Positions 54,070 to 63,355 of a DNA stretch of 64,000 bases are shown here, in pieces. Within the stretch, counting starts at the first letter, position 1. Each line of letters begins with the position of its first letter. This DNA is from Marinilabiliales bacterium. GTDB taxonomy: Bacteria; Bacteroidota; Bacteroidia; Bacteroidales; ML635J-15. The notes beneath the pieces are model-generated. The model saw only the letters and a program-made list of their open reading frames with translations. It was not told the DNA's origin and did no database searches. The DNA is taken from positions 1-64,000 of the forward strand of contig PKTB01000023.1 in the NCBI GenBank assembly GCA_002869385.1, written 5' to 3'. The position numbers and the translations under genes are program-made.

Positions 54070-55953
54070 ATGAAAAAAACAAAAATACATATTATCCTAA
54101 TTTTGGTAAGTGTTTTAATCACTCCGATTAGAACTTTAGCACAATGCGACTTCTTTGGAACAGTTAGTGTCGTAGCTGCATCTTATACCACTGATCCTGG
54201 ATATATACAAACATATATTTTAGTTGAGGATAACTCCGGAACACAGGGAAACATTCTTGCATACAATACAGATGGGAACTTTGGCCAGATTGATGAAGGT
54301 TCATACTTCATTTATGCTGCTAATTATTCCGGAGCTCAACCTAACGAGCTTGATGTTGGGGAATCGTATACAAATCTCTATAATTATTCACAATTGGCTG
54401 AGAATTGTTTTGTTATGTCTGGTGCATATCTTAACAGAGCTGTTAATGTTTGTTACGCAGATGATATTTGTCTTGGCAATCCAATCGAAATTGCAGTTCA
54501 GGATTATACAGTAGCTGCAGGATATGAGATTAGATATATTCTAGTTGATCCATCGGATGGGACTGTTGTGGACTTTAATTCTGACGGAAGCTTTGGCATT
54601 GCAGATTATGGAAGTGCTGGCAATTTTGAAGCATATGCATTAAGCACAAATGATTCTGATTTAATATTAGATTTGACAGATGGGATGCTTTTTTCCGATT
54701 TTTCTGATTTGGCTGATGCAACTTGTGCGGGTATATTAGGACCAAGAACAGTAACAGTTTTAGATAATAACTTTGTGTATGTTGCTGATAATCAGACAGC
54801 AGAAGCAACTGCTTTTTGTGAAGTAGATGGTTGGACACATTATTCCACTGCTTCAAATCCCCACGATTTTATCTTTTCAATTTATAAGAATTCGAATGAT
54901 ATTTCAGCTACAGTATTTATAAATGTTGCAGATGCATCAAATGATTATCTTACTAGTGCTTCGAATGATGAATATTCAACTACAACACTACGTAGAAGTT
55001 GGAGTGTAGACGCATCGGGCTCAGATTATAACTCATCTACGGGGGAGCTTTCAAATACTGTTAAAGTTCGATTTTATTATCCATCAAGTGAGAAGCAACT
55101 AGTCGAGCAAATCTCCGAAGATTTTGTTTATGGCTCAAATACTTATGGTGCAAATATTACTCCATATAATCATTCTTATATCAGAGAATCTGCATGGTTT
55201 AAGTCAAATAATGGCGAGGAGATGGACCTTAACGCAATGACAACAGCAGAGCAGATTATTAATGCTTATGAGTTAGATGTTATAGGTGATGATTTAACAA
55301 CATCTAATGGAGTTAACTATGTAGAGCTTGGTGGTATTACAGGCTTTTCAGGTGGAACTTTTGCTTCGGGAACAGGACCGGGAATCGGGAATGTTTTACC
55401 TGTTGAATATCTTTACTTAAAGGCTTTTGCTAATGATAATTATGATTTAATTGAGTGGGCAACATCATCAGAAATTAATTGCGACTATTTTGAACTAGAA
55501 GTCTCTAGAAATCTTGTTGATTTTATAACGCCTACTCAAATAAAAGGACAAGGAAATACAAACCAAATAACATATTATAGTTTTAAAAATTATAATTTTT
55601 ATAATGGAGATTCTTATTACAGATTAAAACAAGTTGATTTTGATTGGTCTTATAAGTATAGCAAGATAGTAAGTGTTTCAAGAGAATCAGGCGAATATGA
55701 GATCCTCGTTTATCCAAATCCATTTTCTGATAATATTAAGATAGATTTCACCTCTGTTCATGAAGGAGAAAATGCAAAAGTGTTGATATATAACTCATTG
55801 GGACAGTTACTTTTTGAAGATTCATTAGAAATATATAGTCAGGATATTTATAAAGTAAATACAGAATACCTGCCGGATGGCGCGTATATGATAAAAGCTC
55901 TCATTAACGACCAGGCATTCGCTTTCAAAACATTAAAACAATCTGGTCGTTAA
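54070..55953 (+). CDS. Secreted protein with T9SS type A sorting domain
   Basis: The start at 54070 (MKKTKIHIILILVSVLITPI, cleavage near TLAQ) is preferred over an upstream ATG at 54007 that overlaps the previous gene. The 627-residue mature body has two related segments (FFGTVSVVAASYTTDPGYIQ; IEIAVQDYTVAAGYEIRYIL). A third segment has FEVDGWTHYSTASNPHDFIF-like strands; the region VLPVEYLYLKAFANDNYDLI leads into the type A sorting domain (ILVYPNPFSDNIKIDF; LLFEDS; LPDGAYMIKA). It is intact. It is probably co-transcribed with the two preceding genes; an exported surface role is inferred. Confidence 0.85.
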   Translation: MKKTKIHIILILVSVLITPIRTLAQCDFFGTVSVVAASYTTDPGYIQTYILVEDNSGTQGNILAYNTDGNFGQIDEGSYFIYAANYSGAQPNELDVGESYTNLYNYSQLAENCFVMSGAYLNRAVNVCYADDICLGNPIEIAVQDYTVAAGYEIRYILVDPSDGTVVDFNSDGSFGIADYGSAGNFEAYALSTNDSDLILDLTDGMLFSDFSDLADATCAGILGPRTVTVLDNNFVYVADNQTAEATAFCEVDGWTHYSTASNPHDFIFSIYKNSNDISATVFINVADASNDYLTSASNDEYSTTTLRRSWSVDASGSDYNSSTGELSNTVKVRFYYPSSEKQLVEQISEDFVYGSNTYGANITPYNHSYIRESAWFKSNNGEEMDLNAMTTAEQIINAYELDVIGDDLTTSNGVNYVELGGITGFSGGTFASGTGPGIGNVLPVEYLYLKAFANDNYDLIEWATSSEINCDYFELEVSRNLVDFITPTQIKGQGNTNQITYYSFKNYNFYNGDSYYRLKQVDFDWSYKYSKIVSVSRESGEYEILVYPNPFSDNIKIDFTSVHEGENAKVLIYNSLGQLLFEDSLEIYSQDIYKVNTEYLPDGAYMIKALINDQAFAFKTLKQSGR

Positions 55954-55984
55954 TATTCTCTCCTCAGAAGTTCCTCGATTACGA

Positions 55985-56017
55985 AATGCCCATATCTCTC
56001 CGATGTGGGTATTTTTT
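55985..56017. terminator. Bidirectional terminator
   Basis: AATGCCCATATC-TCTCC-GATGTGGGTATT with two wobble pairs and a T6 tract, between convergent genes. Confidence 0.75.
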
Positions 56018-57182
56018 ATAATGATTCTTTGAATTGATTAGGAGTTTTACCTGTTATCTTTTTAAATGCTGAATAGAATGTTGATTTTGATTGAAAACCG
56101 CAAAGTTCGCCTATTGCTTCAATTGTAATATTCTTTTGATCAGGGTCAGCAATCATTTTTTTTGCTTCTTCAACACGATATTCAGATATCAATCTGATAA
56201 AGTTCTTATTAAAATGAATATTAATTGCTTGTGAGATGTATTTATAATTTATCCCTAATTGTTTAGAGACATCCATTAGGTTAAGTCTTGAATTAAAGTA
56301 TGCTTCTGTTGTTTCTAAATAATCTGTAAGAGTTTTAGCTATTTCTGAAATTTTTTCTTCATCCTGAAGAGATGATGTTTTATATTTATCAGATTCGTCA
56401 GAACTATCTTTAATCTCAACATCATTTTGGTCGAAAGTGTAATCTTTCATGGTAAAACCCGAAGCCTCTGTACTGATATTTAAAACTTCTGAAATTGGTT
56501 TTTGTTTTAATCCATTTACAATAAAATAGAATAAATACATTGAATAAACCAGTGGAAGGAAGAATTCATCTCCGGTAAAATCAACAACTTCAATAAAAGC
56601 AATTGATAAAAAGAATAAAATATAACCTATAATACTTAATCTCATCCATTTTAAATCAACACCTTCTTTATATGAAAACAAATCTCCAGAGTCTTCTTTA
56701 TGTTTTTTATAAATAATTATTGATTTCGGAATGTATATTAAGTTGAGTATTAATGTGCCGCCTATTATTAGAATAATTAATAATGACCAGTATGCGTCAT
56801 TTTCAATAAATGAATTGAAAAAGATATTTATAACCAATAAAACAATCATACTTAATCCGGAAGGAATGAAATGTAACCAACTCTTTTTTGTCAGGGGTTC
56901 TAGACTGCTTAGGGATTTAATATATAAGTATTTTATTATTGGTAATGATTGAAATGCTGGTGTGAAAAGTATAAGTAGCCGTAAAGCAATTGTTTTTTCT
57001 CCTGAGTTAACAAGGAAAAACTCAAACTGTATAATTGCAAGTAAAACAATAAATACATTAAGAAGGATATCCGAAGTACTCTTTTTTTGCTTTATAAAGA
57101 TTAGAAGCATAGCAAAAATAACAGACATTGCTAGTGGAGTAAAAGTGATAAGTGTGTCTGTTAAGTTTTGATTTGGAGCCAT
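56016..57182 (-). CDS. Membrane-bound AraC-family transcription regulator
   Basis: The 388-residue protein has an N-terminal half with about seven hydrophobic helices (LAMSVIFAMLLIFI; FIVLLAIIQFEFFLV; IVLLVINIFF). An acidic linker (VEIKDSSDESDKYK) follows, then a C-terminal AraC-type double helix-turn-helix (LNLMDVSKQLGINYKYISQA; ITIEAIGELCGFQSKSTFYS ending FKKITGKTPNQFKESL). Such proteins sense a signal at the membrane and regulate adjacent genes directly; the ligand is unknown. Its neighbours are the T9SS secreted protein (convergent) and an EF-hand lipoprotein. Confidence 0.88.
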   Translation of the reverse strand: MAPNQNLTDTLITFTPLAMSVIFAMLLIFIKQKKSTSDILLNVFIVLLAIIQFEFFLVNSGEKTIALRLLILFTPAFQSLPIIKYLYIKSLSSLEPLTKKSWLHFIPSGLSMIVLLVINIFFNSFIENDAYWSLLIILIIGGTLILNLIYIPKSIIIYKKHKEDSGDLFSYKEGVDLKWMRLSIIGYILFFLSIAFIEVVDFTGDEFFLPLVYSMYLFYFIVNGLKQKPISEVLNISTEASGFTMKDYTFDQNDVEIKDSSDESDKYKTSSLQDEEKISEIAKTLTDYLETTEAYFNSRLNLMDVSKQLGINYKYISQAINIHFNKNFIRLISEYRVEEAKKMIADPDQKNITIEAIGELCGFQSKSTFYSAFKKITGKTPNQFKESL

Positions 57183-57257
57183 GTCAATATATTCTAATAC
57201 CTATACTTTGCAAAGATATTAAAATTAGATTATCTGTATGATTAATGTTTTTTGCTT

Positions 57258-57500
57258 TTAGTTCTTTTTATACTCTCTTAAAGTAACTCTGCCGTCTTTG
57301 TTTTTGTCAATATAAACAAAATTGTTTTTAAGTCTGGTATCAGATCCGAGTTCGGCCTCTCTTTTTGTAATGACGCCATCATTGTTTTTATCAATTTTTT
57401 TGAAAACTTCGGCTGGTGTCGGTCCTCCTGCAGTGGAACTTGTAGTTTTGCATGCAAATAGAAATAGAGCAATAAATGTAACTAACAATAAATTTTTCAT
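57258..57500 (-). CDS. EF-hand lipoprotein
   Basis: ATG at 57500 gives an 80-residue lipoprotein (MKNLLLVTFIALFLFAC, lipobox Cys17). It has two EF-hand calcium loops: DKNNDGVITKRE and DKNKDGRVTLRE, both with Asp at positions 1 and 5, Gly at 6 and Glu at 12. The upstream in-frame extension to 57611 has no signal peptide and is not used. It is a small calcium-binding outer-membrane or periplasmic protein. The gap upstream to 57781 (281 bp) shows only AT-rich sequence. Confidence 0.82.
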   Translation of the reverse strand: MKNLLLVTFIALFLFACKTTSSTAGGPTPAEVFKKIDKNNDGVITKREAELGSDTRLKNNFVYIDKNKDGRVTLREYKKN

Positions 57501-57781
57501 AAATACATTTGGGTTTATTTTAACATAATTACGTTTGCAATGAAAAAAAGTTTTGAAAATTGTATTGAAATCAATTATAATCTGAGTTAAACTTCGATTA
57601 TTTTTCAGCAAACATCTGATTATTTCTCCTATACTTATATTTTTAGTATTATTATGTTAAAATTAAATAATACAAAAGCGTATTTTTTTGTTATAAATTA
57701 AACCTTAGTTAAAAGTAATTGTCAAAATAGAGTAAAATCGTTAATTAAGGTATTGTATTGCTAATTTACTAAACTTTACAT

Positions 57782-58480
57782 ATGAAAAGAATAGTTTTCA
57801 GTTTTCTGGGTATATTTTTATTCTTGTGTTCTTTTGCACAAACACCTGTGGTAACCAGAGATTTAGAAACATGGTCATCAGTTGCTATAGAAGCAGGATT
57901 GGGTAGTAGATGGGACTTTGGTATTGAAGAACAGTTGCGACTTCAAAAGAACTCAACAAGTATCGACGAGTATTTTACTAATGGGTCGATTAGATATACA
58001 ATAATTAAGAAACACTTGTACATTGGTATGGGTTATCGTTTTATAAGTGATATGAATGATGATTTGGAAAAAGATAAAGAGCAACGATTTAATATTGACC
58101 TTACTTATAAACATTCTTTTAATCAGTTGCGATTAAACGCAAGGTTTAGGTACACAAACAGAGATGATATTGGCGAAACAAAAGAAATGGGTGATTATCA
58201 CAGACATAATTACAGATTTCGTTTAAAAGGAGAGTACAAAATTAAGAACTGGAAGTTTGATCCTGTTTTTAGTGCTGAAATTTTCAGACAATACGAAAAA
58301 TACACAATTCCATATTATGAGAACTTAAGATTGAGATTGGGAACGGATTACAATTTGGGCAAATTTGGGACAATTGAAGGATTTTATCAAATTGATAAAT
58401 CATTGGGTTTGGGGTATTCAAAAACGATTTATGTGATATGTATAGGTTATAAATACGATTTTGGCAACTTACTAAAATAA
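57782..58480 (+). CDS. DUF2490 family outer-membrane-like protein
   Basis: The 232-residue protein has signal peptide MKRIVFSFLGIFLFLCSFAQ. The rest is a run of alternating beta strands typical of a DUF2490 barrel: WSSVAIEAGLGSRWDFGIEE, SIRYTIIKKHLYIGMGYRF, FNQLRLNARFRYTNRDD, YHRHNYRFRLKGEY, ending VICIGYKYDF. These proteins are predicted small outer-membrane barrels of unknown function. It is followed 13 bp later by a CotH-like lipoprotein, so the two form an operon. Confidence 0.75.
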   Translation: MKRIVFSFLGIFLFLCSFAQTPVVTRDLETWSSVAIEAGLGSRWDFGIEEQLRLQKNSTSIDEYFTNGSIRYTIIKKHLYIGMGYRFISDMNDDLEKDKEQRFNIDLTYKHSFNQLRLNARFRYTNRDDIGETKEMGDYHRHNYRFRLKGEYKIKNWKFDPVFSAEIFRQYEKYTIPYYENLRLRLGTDYNLGKFGTIEGFYQIDKSLGLGYSKTIYVICIGYKYDFGNLLK

Positions 58481-58493
58481 AAAACCAAGGATT

Positions 58494-59900
58494 ATGAAAA
58501 ATAGAAACATATTTATATCAGTCGTACTCATAGTAATTTTATTTAGTTCATGCTATAAAGAAGAAATCTTCGAAGGGGGAGAAGGCCTTTCAGACTTGAG
58601 TACTTCGACTCATAGTAGCTTGGCAACACCTGATTACAGCATTGTGTTTAACGATGATGAGGTAATCAGATTAGATATTGTTATCGATCCGGTTTATTGG
58701 GAATTAATGACAGACGATTTGGAAGATCGTTTCGGAGCAGAAAATCATCAGCCACCACCACCTCCAGGGCAGCAGCAAGAAGAAGGAGAAGAAGAGATAA
58801 TTGTTGAATCTGATAACCCAATTTATGTCCCGTGTTCTGTTTTTCATAATGATATAGAATGGTATTATGTTGGTATTCGTTTCAAAGGTAATTCGAGTTT
58901 ACGTGACCCTATTCAACAAGGTTTAATGAAATACCCATTTCGATTAGAATTTGATCACTTTGCAGATGATTACCCACAGATTACAGGTCAGACTTTCTAC
59001 GGTTTTCAGCAGCTGTCTCTTGGTAATAATTTTAGAGATATGTCACTGGTGAGAGAGAAAGTCGCATCTGATTTATTTCGTGATTTTGGGATTAATGCAG
59101 CTCATACTAGTTTTTGTAGATTGTATGTTGATTATGGTGAAGGACCAGTATATTTTGGCCTTTATACGCTAGTGGAGATAGTTTTTGATACAATGCTTAA
59201 AGATCAATTTGGATCAGAAAATGGTAATTGCTATAAGCCAGAGAATCAGGGAGCATCATTTTCATTTGGATCTTTTAATACAAGTGACTTTGAAAAGAAA
59301 ACTAATGAGGACCTTGCTGATTGGAGTGATGTAGATAGTTTGTATACTATATTACATGATGAAAGAAGATTTAGTAATCAAACTGAATGGTGTAATGATC
59401 TGGAATCTATATTAGATGTGGATTATTTCCTAAAATGGTTAGCTGCAAACACAGCCATGCAAAATTGGGATACTTATGGCAGGATGACACATAATTATTA
59501 TTTATATCACGATCCTGCTGATGACTTAATAAAATGGATTCCATGGGATAATAATGAAGCTTTACAAAGTGATGGAGGTGTAAATAGTACACTTGAACTT
59601 GACTTAGCTGAAGTCGGACCGGATTGGCCATTAATACGCTTTTTAATGAATCAACCGGATTATCGCCAAGTTTATAAGGATTATCTTATTGAATTTGTAA
59701 ATACTTCTTTTGAACCTTCAAGAATGCATGGTATATACGATCATCATTATGATTTGATTAAACCTTATGTTACCGGCAGTGATGGCGAAATTGTTAATTT
59801 TACTTTCCTGAATTCAGATTCTGATTTTGAAAATGCATTTACTCAATTGCATTCGCATGTTGAAAGTAGAAAAACTGCAGTTGAGGATTTTGTGTATTAA
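58494..59900 (+). CDS. CotH-family (protein-kinase-like) lipoprotein
   Basis: The 468-residue lipoprotein (MKNRNIFISVVLIVILFSSC, Cys20) has a Pro/Gln-rich linker near 82-95 and then a CotH domain. The domain shows VGIRFKGNSSLRDP, KYPFRLEFDHFADD, FYGFQQLSLGNNFRDMSLVR, GPVYFGLYTLVEIV, and WLAANTAMQNWDTYGRMTHN leading into IKWIPWDNNEAL. The last motif carries the Asn and Asp expected of the atypical kinase site. Known CotH proteins phosphorylate spore-coat proteins; here the enzyme would be outside the cytoplasm, with an unknown target. Confidence 0.85.
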   Translation: MKNRNIFISVVLIVILFSSCYKEEIFEGGEGLSDLSTSTHSSLATPDYSIVFNDDEVIRLDIVIDPVYWELMTDDLEDRFGAENHQPPPPPGQQQEEGEEEIIVESDNPIYVPCSVFHNDIEWYYVGIRFKGNSSLRDPIQQGLMKYPFRLEFDHFADDYPQITGQTFYGFQQLSLGNNFRDMSLVREKVASDLFRDFGINAAHTSFCRLYVDYGEGPVYFGLYTLVEIVFDTMLKDQFGSENGNCYKPENQGASFSFGSFNTSDFEKKTNEDLADWSDVDSLYTILHDERRFSNQTEWCNDLESILDVDYFLKWLAANTAMQNWDTYGRMTHNYYLYHDPADDLIKWIPWDNNEALQSDGGVNSTLELDLAEVGPDWPLIRFLMNQPDYRQVYKDYLIEFVNTSFEPSRMHGIYDHHYDLIKPYVTGSDGEIVNFTFLNSDSDFENAFTQLHSHVESRKTAVEDFVY

Positions 59901-59972
59901 AATTTTAGTAAGCATTAGTTTCATATTGCTATAACTAAATTATTTTCATTTCGTATAACTAACGATAGTTAC

Positions 59973-59992
59973 CAAAACCAAAACCAAAACCA
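59973..59992 (+). repeat. CCAAAA short tandem repeat before the 59996 gene
   Basis: ACCAAA is repeated about three times immediately upstream of the ATG at 59996; it may only be an A-rich unstructured leader. Confidence 0.5.
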
Positions 59993-59995
59993 GTC

Positions 59996-60907
59996 ATGAA
60001 GAGGATATATTATTTTCTTATCATTTTGTTGTTCCTAAATTCTTGTAAAAATGAAGAACCTGAAGGGGGAACAGTTATATATAAAATCAATTTTACGTCC
60101 GAAGAAATAAATCTAAGTAAGAACACTAAAGTTACCGACAGTTTATATACACAATTTGGTGACTACATTACGAGTTTAACACCTACAAAGTTTACTGCAC
60201 ATATATGGACAATAGGTTATATTGACACAGTGTTGAATTTTTCAACAAATGATGCAAATATGTTGCAGTATATAAATCAAAACGGTGCAACGCTAAGCCC
60301 TACGGATACATCAAGATATATTGACTTTTCGGAAAATAATGTTGTTAACTTTGAACCTTTAATTGCAGGGAATTTGTACAATGACGGATTATTTCAGTAT
60401 GAAGAGATTGACTTTATTTACTTTTACTTTATTCCCTATAATTTTATTCAGGAGATACATTTACCGGAGGAATATAATGTTGATCAATTGGAAATGTTTC
60501 CTGATGAACAAATCATCAATAATGTTATTACAGTTAATCAATACGCCATGATTGACAAGATTTTTCCTTATGCAAAAACAAATCTTGTTATCTATTATAT
60601 TTTCGGTAAAACAGATTCAACTTATGTTGTTAATCCAAACGGTGAATATGTTGATTTGTCTGATGATTGTCCTATCGCTATTCCTGAACAAGACCTTGTT
60701 ATAAGGAGTCAAAAATATAACAATATGATATTCAACAGCCCTATCGATGGGGGGACTGTAGTTATGAATGGGACGATTAGTTTTAATACACAGGATCTTA
60801 TACAGGTCTATGCTGGTGTGGATAATATTCCATATACCAGCGATGATGCGTTTGTGTATGCACCATTGTATTGGGAAAGGATATGCGCAATTTTAGAGGT
60901 TGAATGA
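59996..60907 (+). CDS. Hypothetical lipoprotein
   Basis: The 303-residue protein has lipoprotein signal MKRIYYFLIILLFLNSC (Cys17). The mature part begins with an acidic spacer and then beta-rich sequence (TVIYKINFTSEEINL; FTAHIWTIGYIDTVLNF; NLVIYYIFGKTDSTYVV; ending YAPLYWERICAILEVE). Late in the chain GTISFNTQDLIQVYAGVDN is followed by TSDDAFVYAP, which resembles the C-terminal part of secreted DUF4270-like proteins only loosely. I do not recognise a family. It follows the CotH-like gene by 95 bp and may share its transcript. Confidence 0.65.
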   Translation: MKRIYYFLIILLFLNSCKNEEPEGGTVIYKINFTSEEINLSKNTKVTDSLYTQFGDYITSLTPTKFTAHIWTIGYIDTVLNFSTNDANMLQYINQNGATLSPTDTSRYIDFSENNVVNFEPLIAGNLYNDGLFQYEEIDFIYFYFIPYNFIQEIHLPEEYNVDQLEMFPDEQIINNVITVNQYAMIDKIFPYAKTNLVIYYIFGKTDSTYVVNPNGEYVDLSDDCPIAIPEQDLVIRSQKYNNMIFNSPIDGGTVVMNGTISFNTQDLIQVYAGVDNIPYTSDDAFVYAPLYWERICAILEVE

Positions 60908-60991
60908 ACATATCTGTCAGGTAAATTTATTGTTAAATATTTTATACAATAATTACAATTCGTAAAAAAATGTATAATATCATATTTTTCG

Positions 60992-60999
60992 TACTTTTG
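60992..60999 (+). promoter_or_regulatory. -7 box for the 61027 gene
   Basis: TACTTTTG, 27 nt before the ATG. Confidence 0.4.
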
Positions 61000-61026
61000 G
61001 TCGATATATAGATTGTTGATTGCTAT

Positions 61027-61412
61027 ATGATAAAGAATTTTTTTGATGAGAATACCGGAATTGTTCGGGTACAGAGACAGGGTGATATAAGTCATGAGGA
61101 TTTAATTAATCATATCAATGAACTAAGTTCAAAATATGATTATCTGGATAAGCTCTATGTGCTTGAAGATGCGAGAGAATTATTTTCTACTTTTAGTAAT
61201 AATGACTATGTAATATTATAGGAAAGATTAATGAGCTTATGAAAAAGTTTGATAAAATATACGTAGCACTTTTAGTTGAAAGCCCTGGTCAAACAGCTAT
61301 GAGCATGCTTTTTGAAAATAGTGTTTAAAGTATAAGAGATTATCATTTGGCAACATTTAATACTATTGAAGGTGGAGAAAAATGGTTATTATCACAAATA
61401 CAGATGAACTGA
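61027..61412 (+). pseudogene. Small SpoIIAA/STAS-like protein broken by a frameshift and a TAA
   Basis: The first frame (MIKNFFDENTGIVRVQRQGD ... ARELFSTFSNNDYV) runs into TAG at 61219-61221. The rest, IIGKINELMKKFDKIYVALL and VESPGQTAMSMLFENSV, lies in the +2 frame. One missing base near 61210 joins them as NDYVNIIGKINELM. A TAA at 61326-61328 then interrupts before SIRDYHLATFNTIEGGEKWL; GAA to TAA fits. The restored ~128-residue protein resembles the SpoIIAA/STAS-like small proteins of this phylum (weak match). It carries two independent lesions, so it is called broken. Confidence 0.65.
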
Positions 61413-61426
61413 TAAATATGTAAATC

Positions 61427-61879
61427 ATGAAATATAAATTATTAGCACTGATATTTTTTACTACAATAATAATTGCTTGTAAGCCTCAAGCAGAGGTGTC
61501 CGACGAAGTAATAGCTTTTAGAGTTGATAAAATTGAAGAACAAAGTGTAAAAGCCTGGGAACTTGATGATAATGCATATGATGATTGGCAGAGAATAGAA
61601 GATGATTGGAAAGTTAATGTTCTAAATCCTACTCTTGAGAAATATAAGATAAAAGTTAATTGTTCAGATTGTCCTCGGGTTGCTTTACGTGTTATAATGA
61701 AAATAGGTGAGGATGGAAAGCTTGTAGCTTATGAGATTGTAAATTTCAATGTGTGTGGGGACAAAGTTACAAAAGGTTTGGAATCAGACTTGATGGGTTA
61801 TTTTACAGAATTAACTTTTGATGAATCACTCAACGGTAAAGTCTTTGAGGCATATCTTGGCAAAATCTTGAAATGTTAA
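61427..61879 (+). CDS. Hypothetical small lipoprotein
   Basis: The 150-residue protein has lipobox IIIAC (MKYKLLALIFFTTIIIAC, Cys18) and a mature domain with three further Cys residues (VNCSDCPRVALRV; NVCGDKV) and a final Cys. The pattern IMKIGEDGKLVAYEI resembles energy-transducer-like beta-alpha segments, but no family is recognised. It starts 14 bp after the broken STAS-like gene. No lesion is seen. Confidence 0.6.
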   Translation: MKYKLLALIFFTTIIIACKPQAEVSDEVIAFRVDKIEEQSVKAWELDDNAYDDWQRIEDDWKVNVLNPTLEKYKIKVNCSDCPRVALRVIMKIGEDGKLVAYEIVNFNVCGDKVTKGLESDLMGYFTELTFDESLNGKVFEAYLGKILKC

Positions 61880-62016
61880 GCCTTCGATTTTAGTTAAGGC
61901 ATAATGTCTTGTAATACAATAATTTACTCGATAAAATAACTTTATACTACCTAATAAAAGGTTGTTAAACATGTTTTTTTCCATCAACAATCATTATCAT
62001 TTTTTTTTCGAAATGT

Positions 62017-62024
62017 TACTTTTG
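62017..62024 (+). promoter_or_regulatory. -7 box of the ammonium channel gene
   Basis: TACTTTTG, 25 nt before the ATG; no clear -33. Confidence 0.4.
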
Positions 62025-62048
62025 TTTTGAAACCAATTTTAAAAACAA

Positions 62049-63218
62049 ATGAAAACTACACTAACTAAATTATTAGTGCTGGTAATAGTGTTGCTTGTAC
62101 CTACTGCCAGTCTTTTTGCGCAAGGAGTTCCTCAGGAAAGTCTTGCTTCTTTTTTGGAGATTGAGCAGTATAATAGAGCGATTCATATTATGGCAATGCT
62201 GCTTATCGGATTCGGATTTCTAATGGTATTTATTAAGAAGTATGGGCGCTCTGCCTTAACAGCAACATTTTTGCTCGTTAGTATTTCATTGCCATTATAT
62301 TTTTTAATACATACTTCAGGTCTGTTTAGTGAACATGGCTCTGAGGTGGAGGAGCTGATACTGGCAGAATTTGCAGCTGCGAGTTTGCTTATTGCGGCCG
62401 GTGCTGTACTGGGACGTTTAAAAATGTACCAATATATAATTTTGGGATTATTATTTGTTCCATTTTATATGTTTAATGAGTGGATAATAGTTGAAAATGG
62501 GTTTGGTATTCTTCAGAGTGGAGTTGCTGATACCGGAGGTTCTATTGTGATTCATGCTTATGGTGCATTATTTGGACTTGGCGTAGCTATGTCTATGACT
62601 ACAAAAAAGGAACTTGAAGAACCTATCGAAGCTGATGCTACAAGTGATATATATTCTATTCTTGGTAGTATGGTACTTTGGGTCTTCTGGCCTAGCTTTT
62701 GTGCTGCATTAGTGCCACTTGAAGCAATCCCTCATACTGTTGTAAATGTATTTTTCGCATTATGCGGTTCAACACTTATAACTTATATTGCTTCAATATC
62801 TATACGATGTAAGATAAATGCTGCTGATATTGCTAATGCAGCTCTTGCAGGTGGTGTTGCTATTGGTTCAACTTGTGACCATGCAAGCCATGGTGGAGCA
62901 TTGGTTATTGGTCTGATAGCAGGTGCTGTCTCTACTATTGGGTTTGCTATTATTCAGGCAAAACAACAAAAAATGATAAAAATTGTCGATACATGTGGAG
63001 TAACAAATTTACATGGAATCCCCGGTATACTTGGTGGATTTGCAGCAATGATAGTTGTTAGCGGATTAAATACAGCTGACCAACTTTCAGGTATATTTAT
63101 TACAATAGTATCTTCATTAATATTTGGATTCTTAAGTGGTAAAATAATATCAATATTTGGACATAGAAAAGTAGCTTATGTCGACGCTGAAGAGTTTATG
63201 GATGCTGAAGACGACTAA
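62049..63218 (+). CDS. Rh-type ammonium/ammonia channel (Amt/Rh family)
   Basis: The 389-residue protein has a signal-like N-terminus (MKTTLTKLLVLVIVLLVPTA) and about eleven membrane helices. The two pore histidines sit in SIVIHAYGALFGLGVA and DTCGVTNLHGIPGILGGF, which match Rh proteins (IHTFGAYFGL; DTCGxxNLHGIPG) rather than AmtB. WVFWPSFCAALVPL corresponds to the Rh WPSFNSA motif. NAALAGGVAIGST is the conserved pore-lining stretch. It conducts ammonia or methylamine across the inner membrane. No glnK is next to it. It is intact, and a strong terminator follows. Confidence 0.88.
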   Translation: MKTTLTKLLVLVIVLLVPTASLFAQGVPQESLASFLEIEQYNRAIHIMAMLLIGFGFLMVFIKKYGRSALTATFLLVSISLPLYFLIHTSGLFSEHGSEVEELILAEFAAASLLIAAGAVLGRLKMYQYIILGLLFVPFYMFNEWIIVENGFGILQSGVADTGGSIVIHAYGALFGLGVAMSMTTKKELEEPIEADATSDIYSILGSMVLWVFWPSFCAALVPLEAIPHTVVNVFFALCGSTLITYIASISIRCKINAADIANAALAGGVAIGSTCDHASHGGALVIGLIAGAVSTIGFAIIQAKQQKMIKIVDTCGVTNLHGIPGILGGFAAMIVVSGLNTADQLSGIFITIVSSLIFGFLSGKIISIFGHRKVAYVDAEEFMDAEDD

Positions 63219-63231
63219 TTATTTATATGGA

Positions 63232-63290
63232 GCAAAGAGCATAGGTCTAATTATATGACATAATAGACTCCATGCTCTTTGCATCATTTT
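63232..63290 (+). terminator. Intrinsic terminator of the ammonium channel gene
   Basis: GCAAAGAGCAT (63232-63242) pairs with ATGCTCTTTGC (63272-63282), followed by a T-rich run. Confidence 0.75.
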
Positions 63291-63355
63291 TTATTAATTG
63301 TTTTATCTGTATTTTCGGAAATACTTATCTAAATAATAGATTTATCTTATAAAAT

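Noticed and set aside
61219..61221. Counting TAG at 61219 as another G to T nonsense lesion
   Set aside because: The homologous continuation is in a different frame, so this stop is a consequence of the frameshift.
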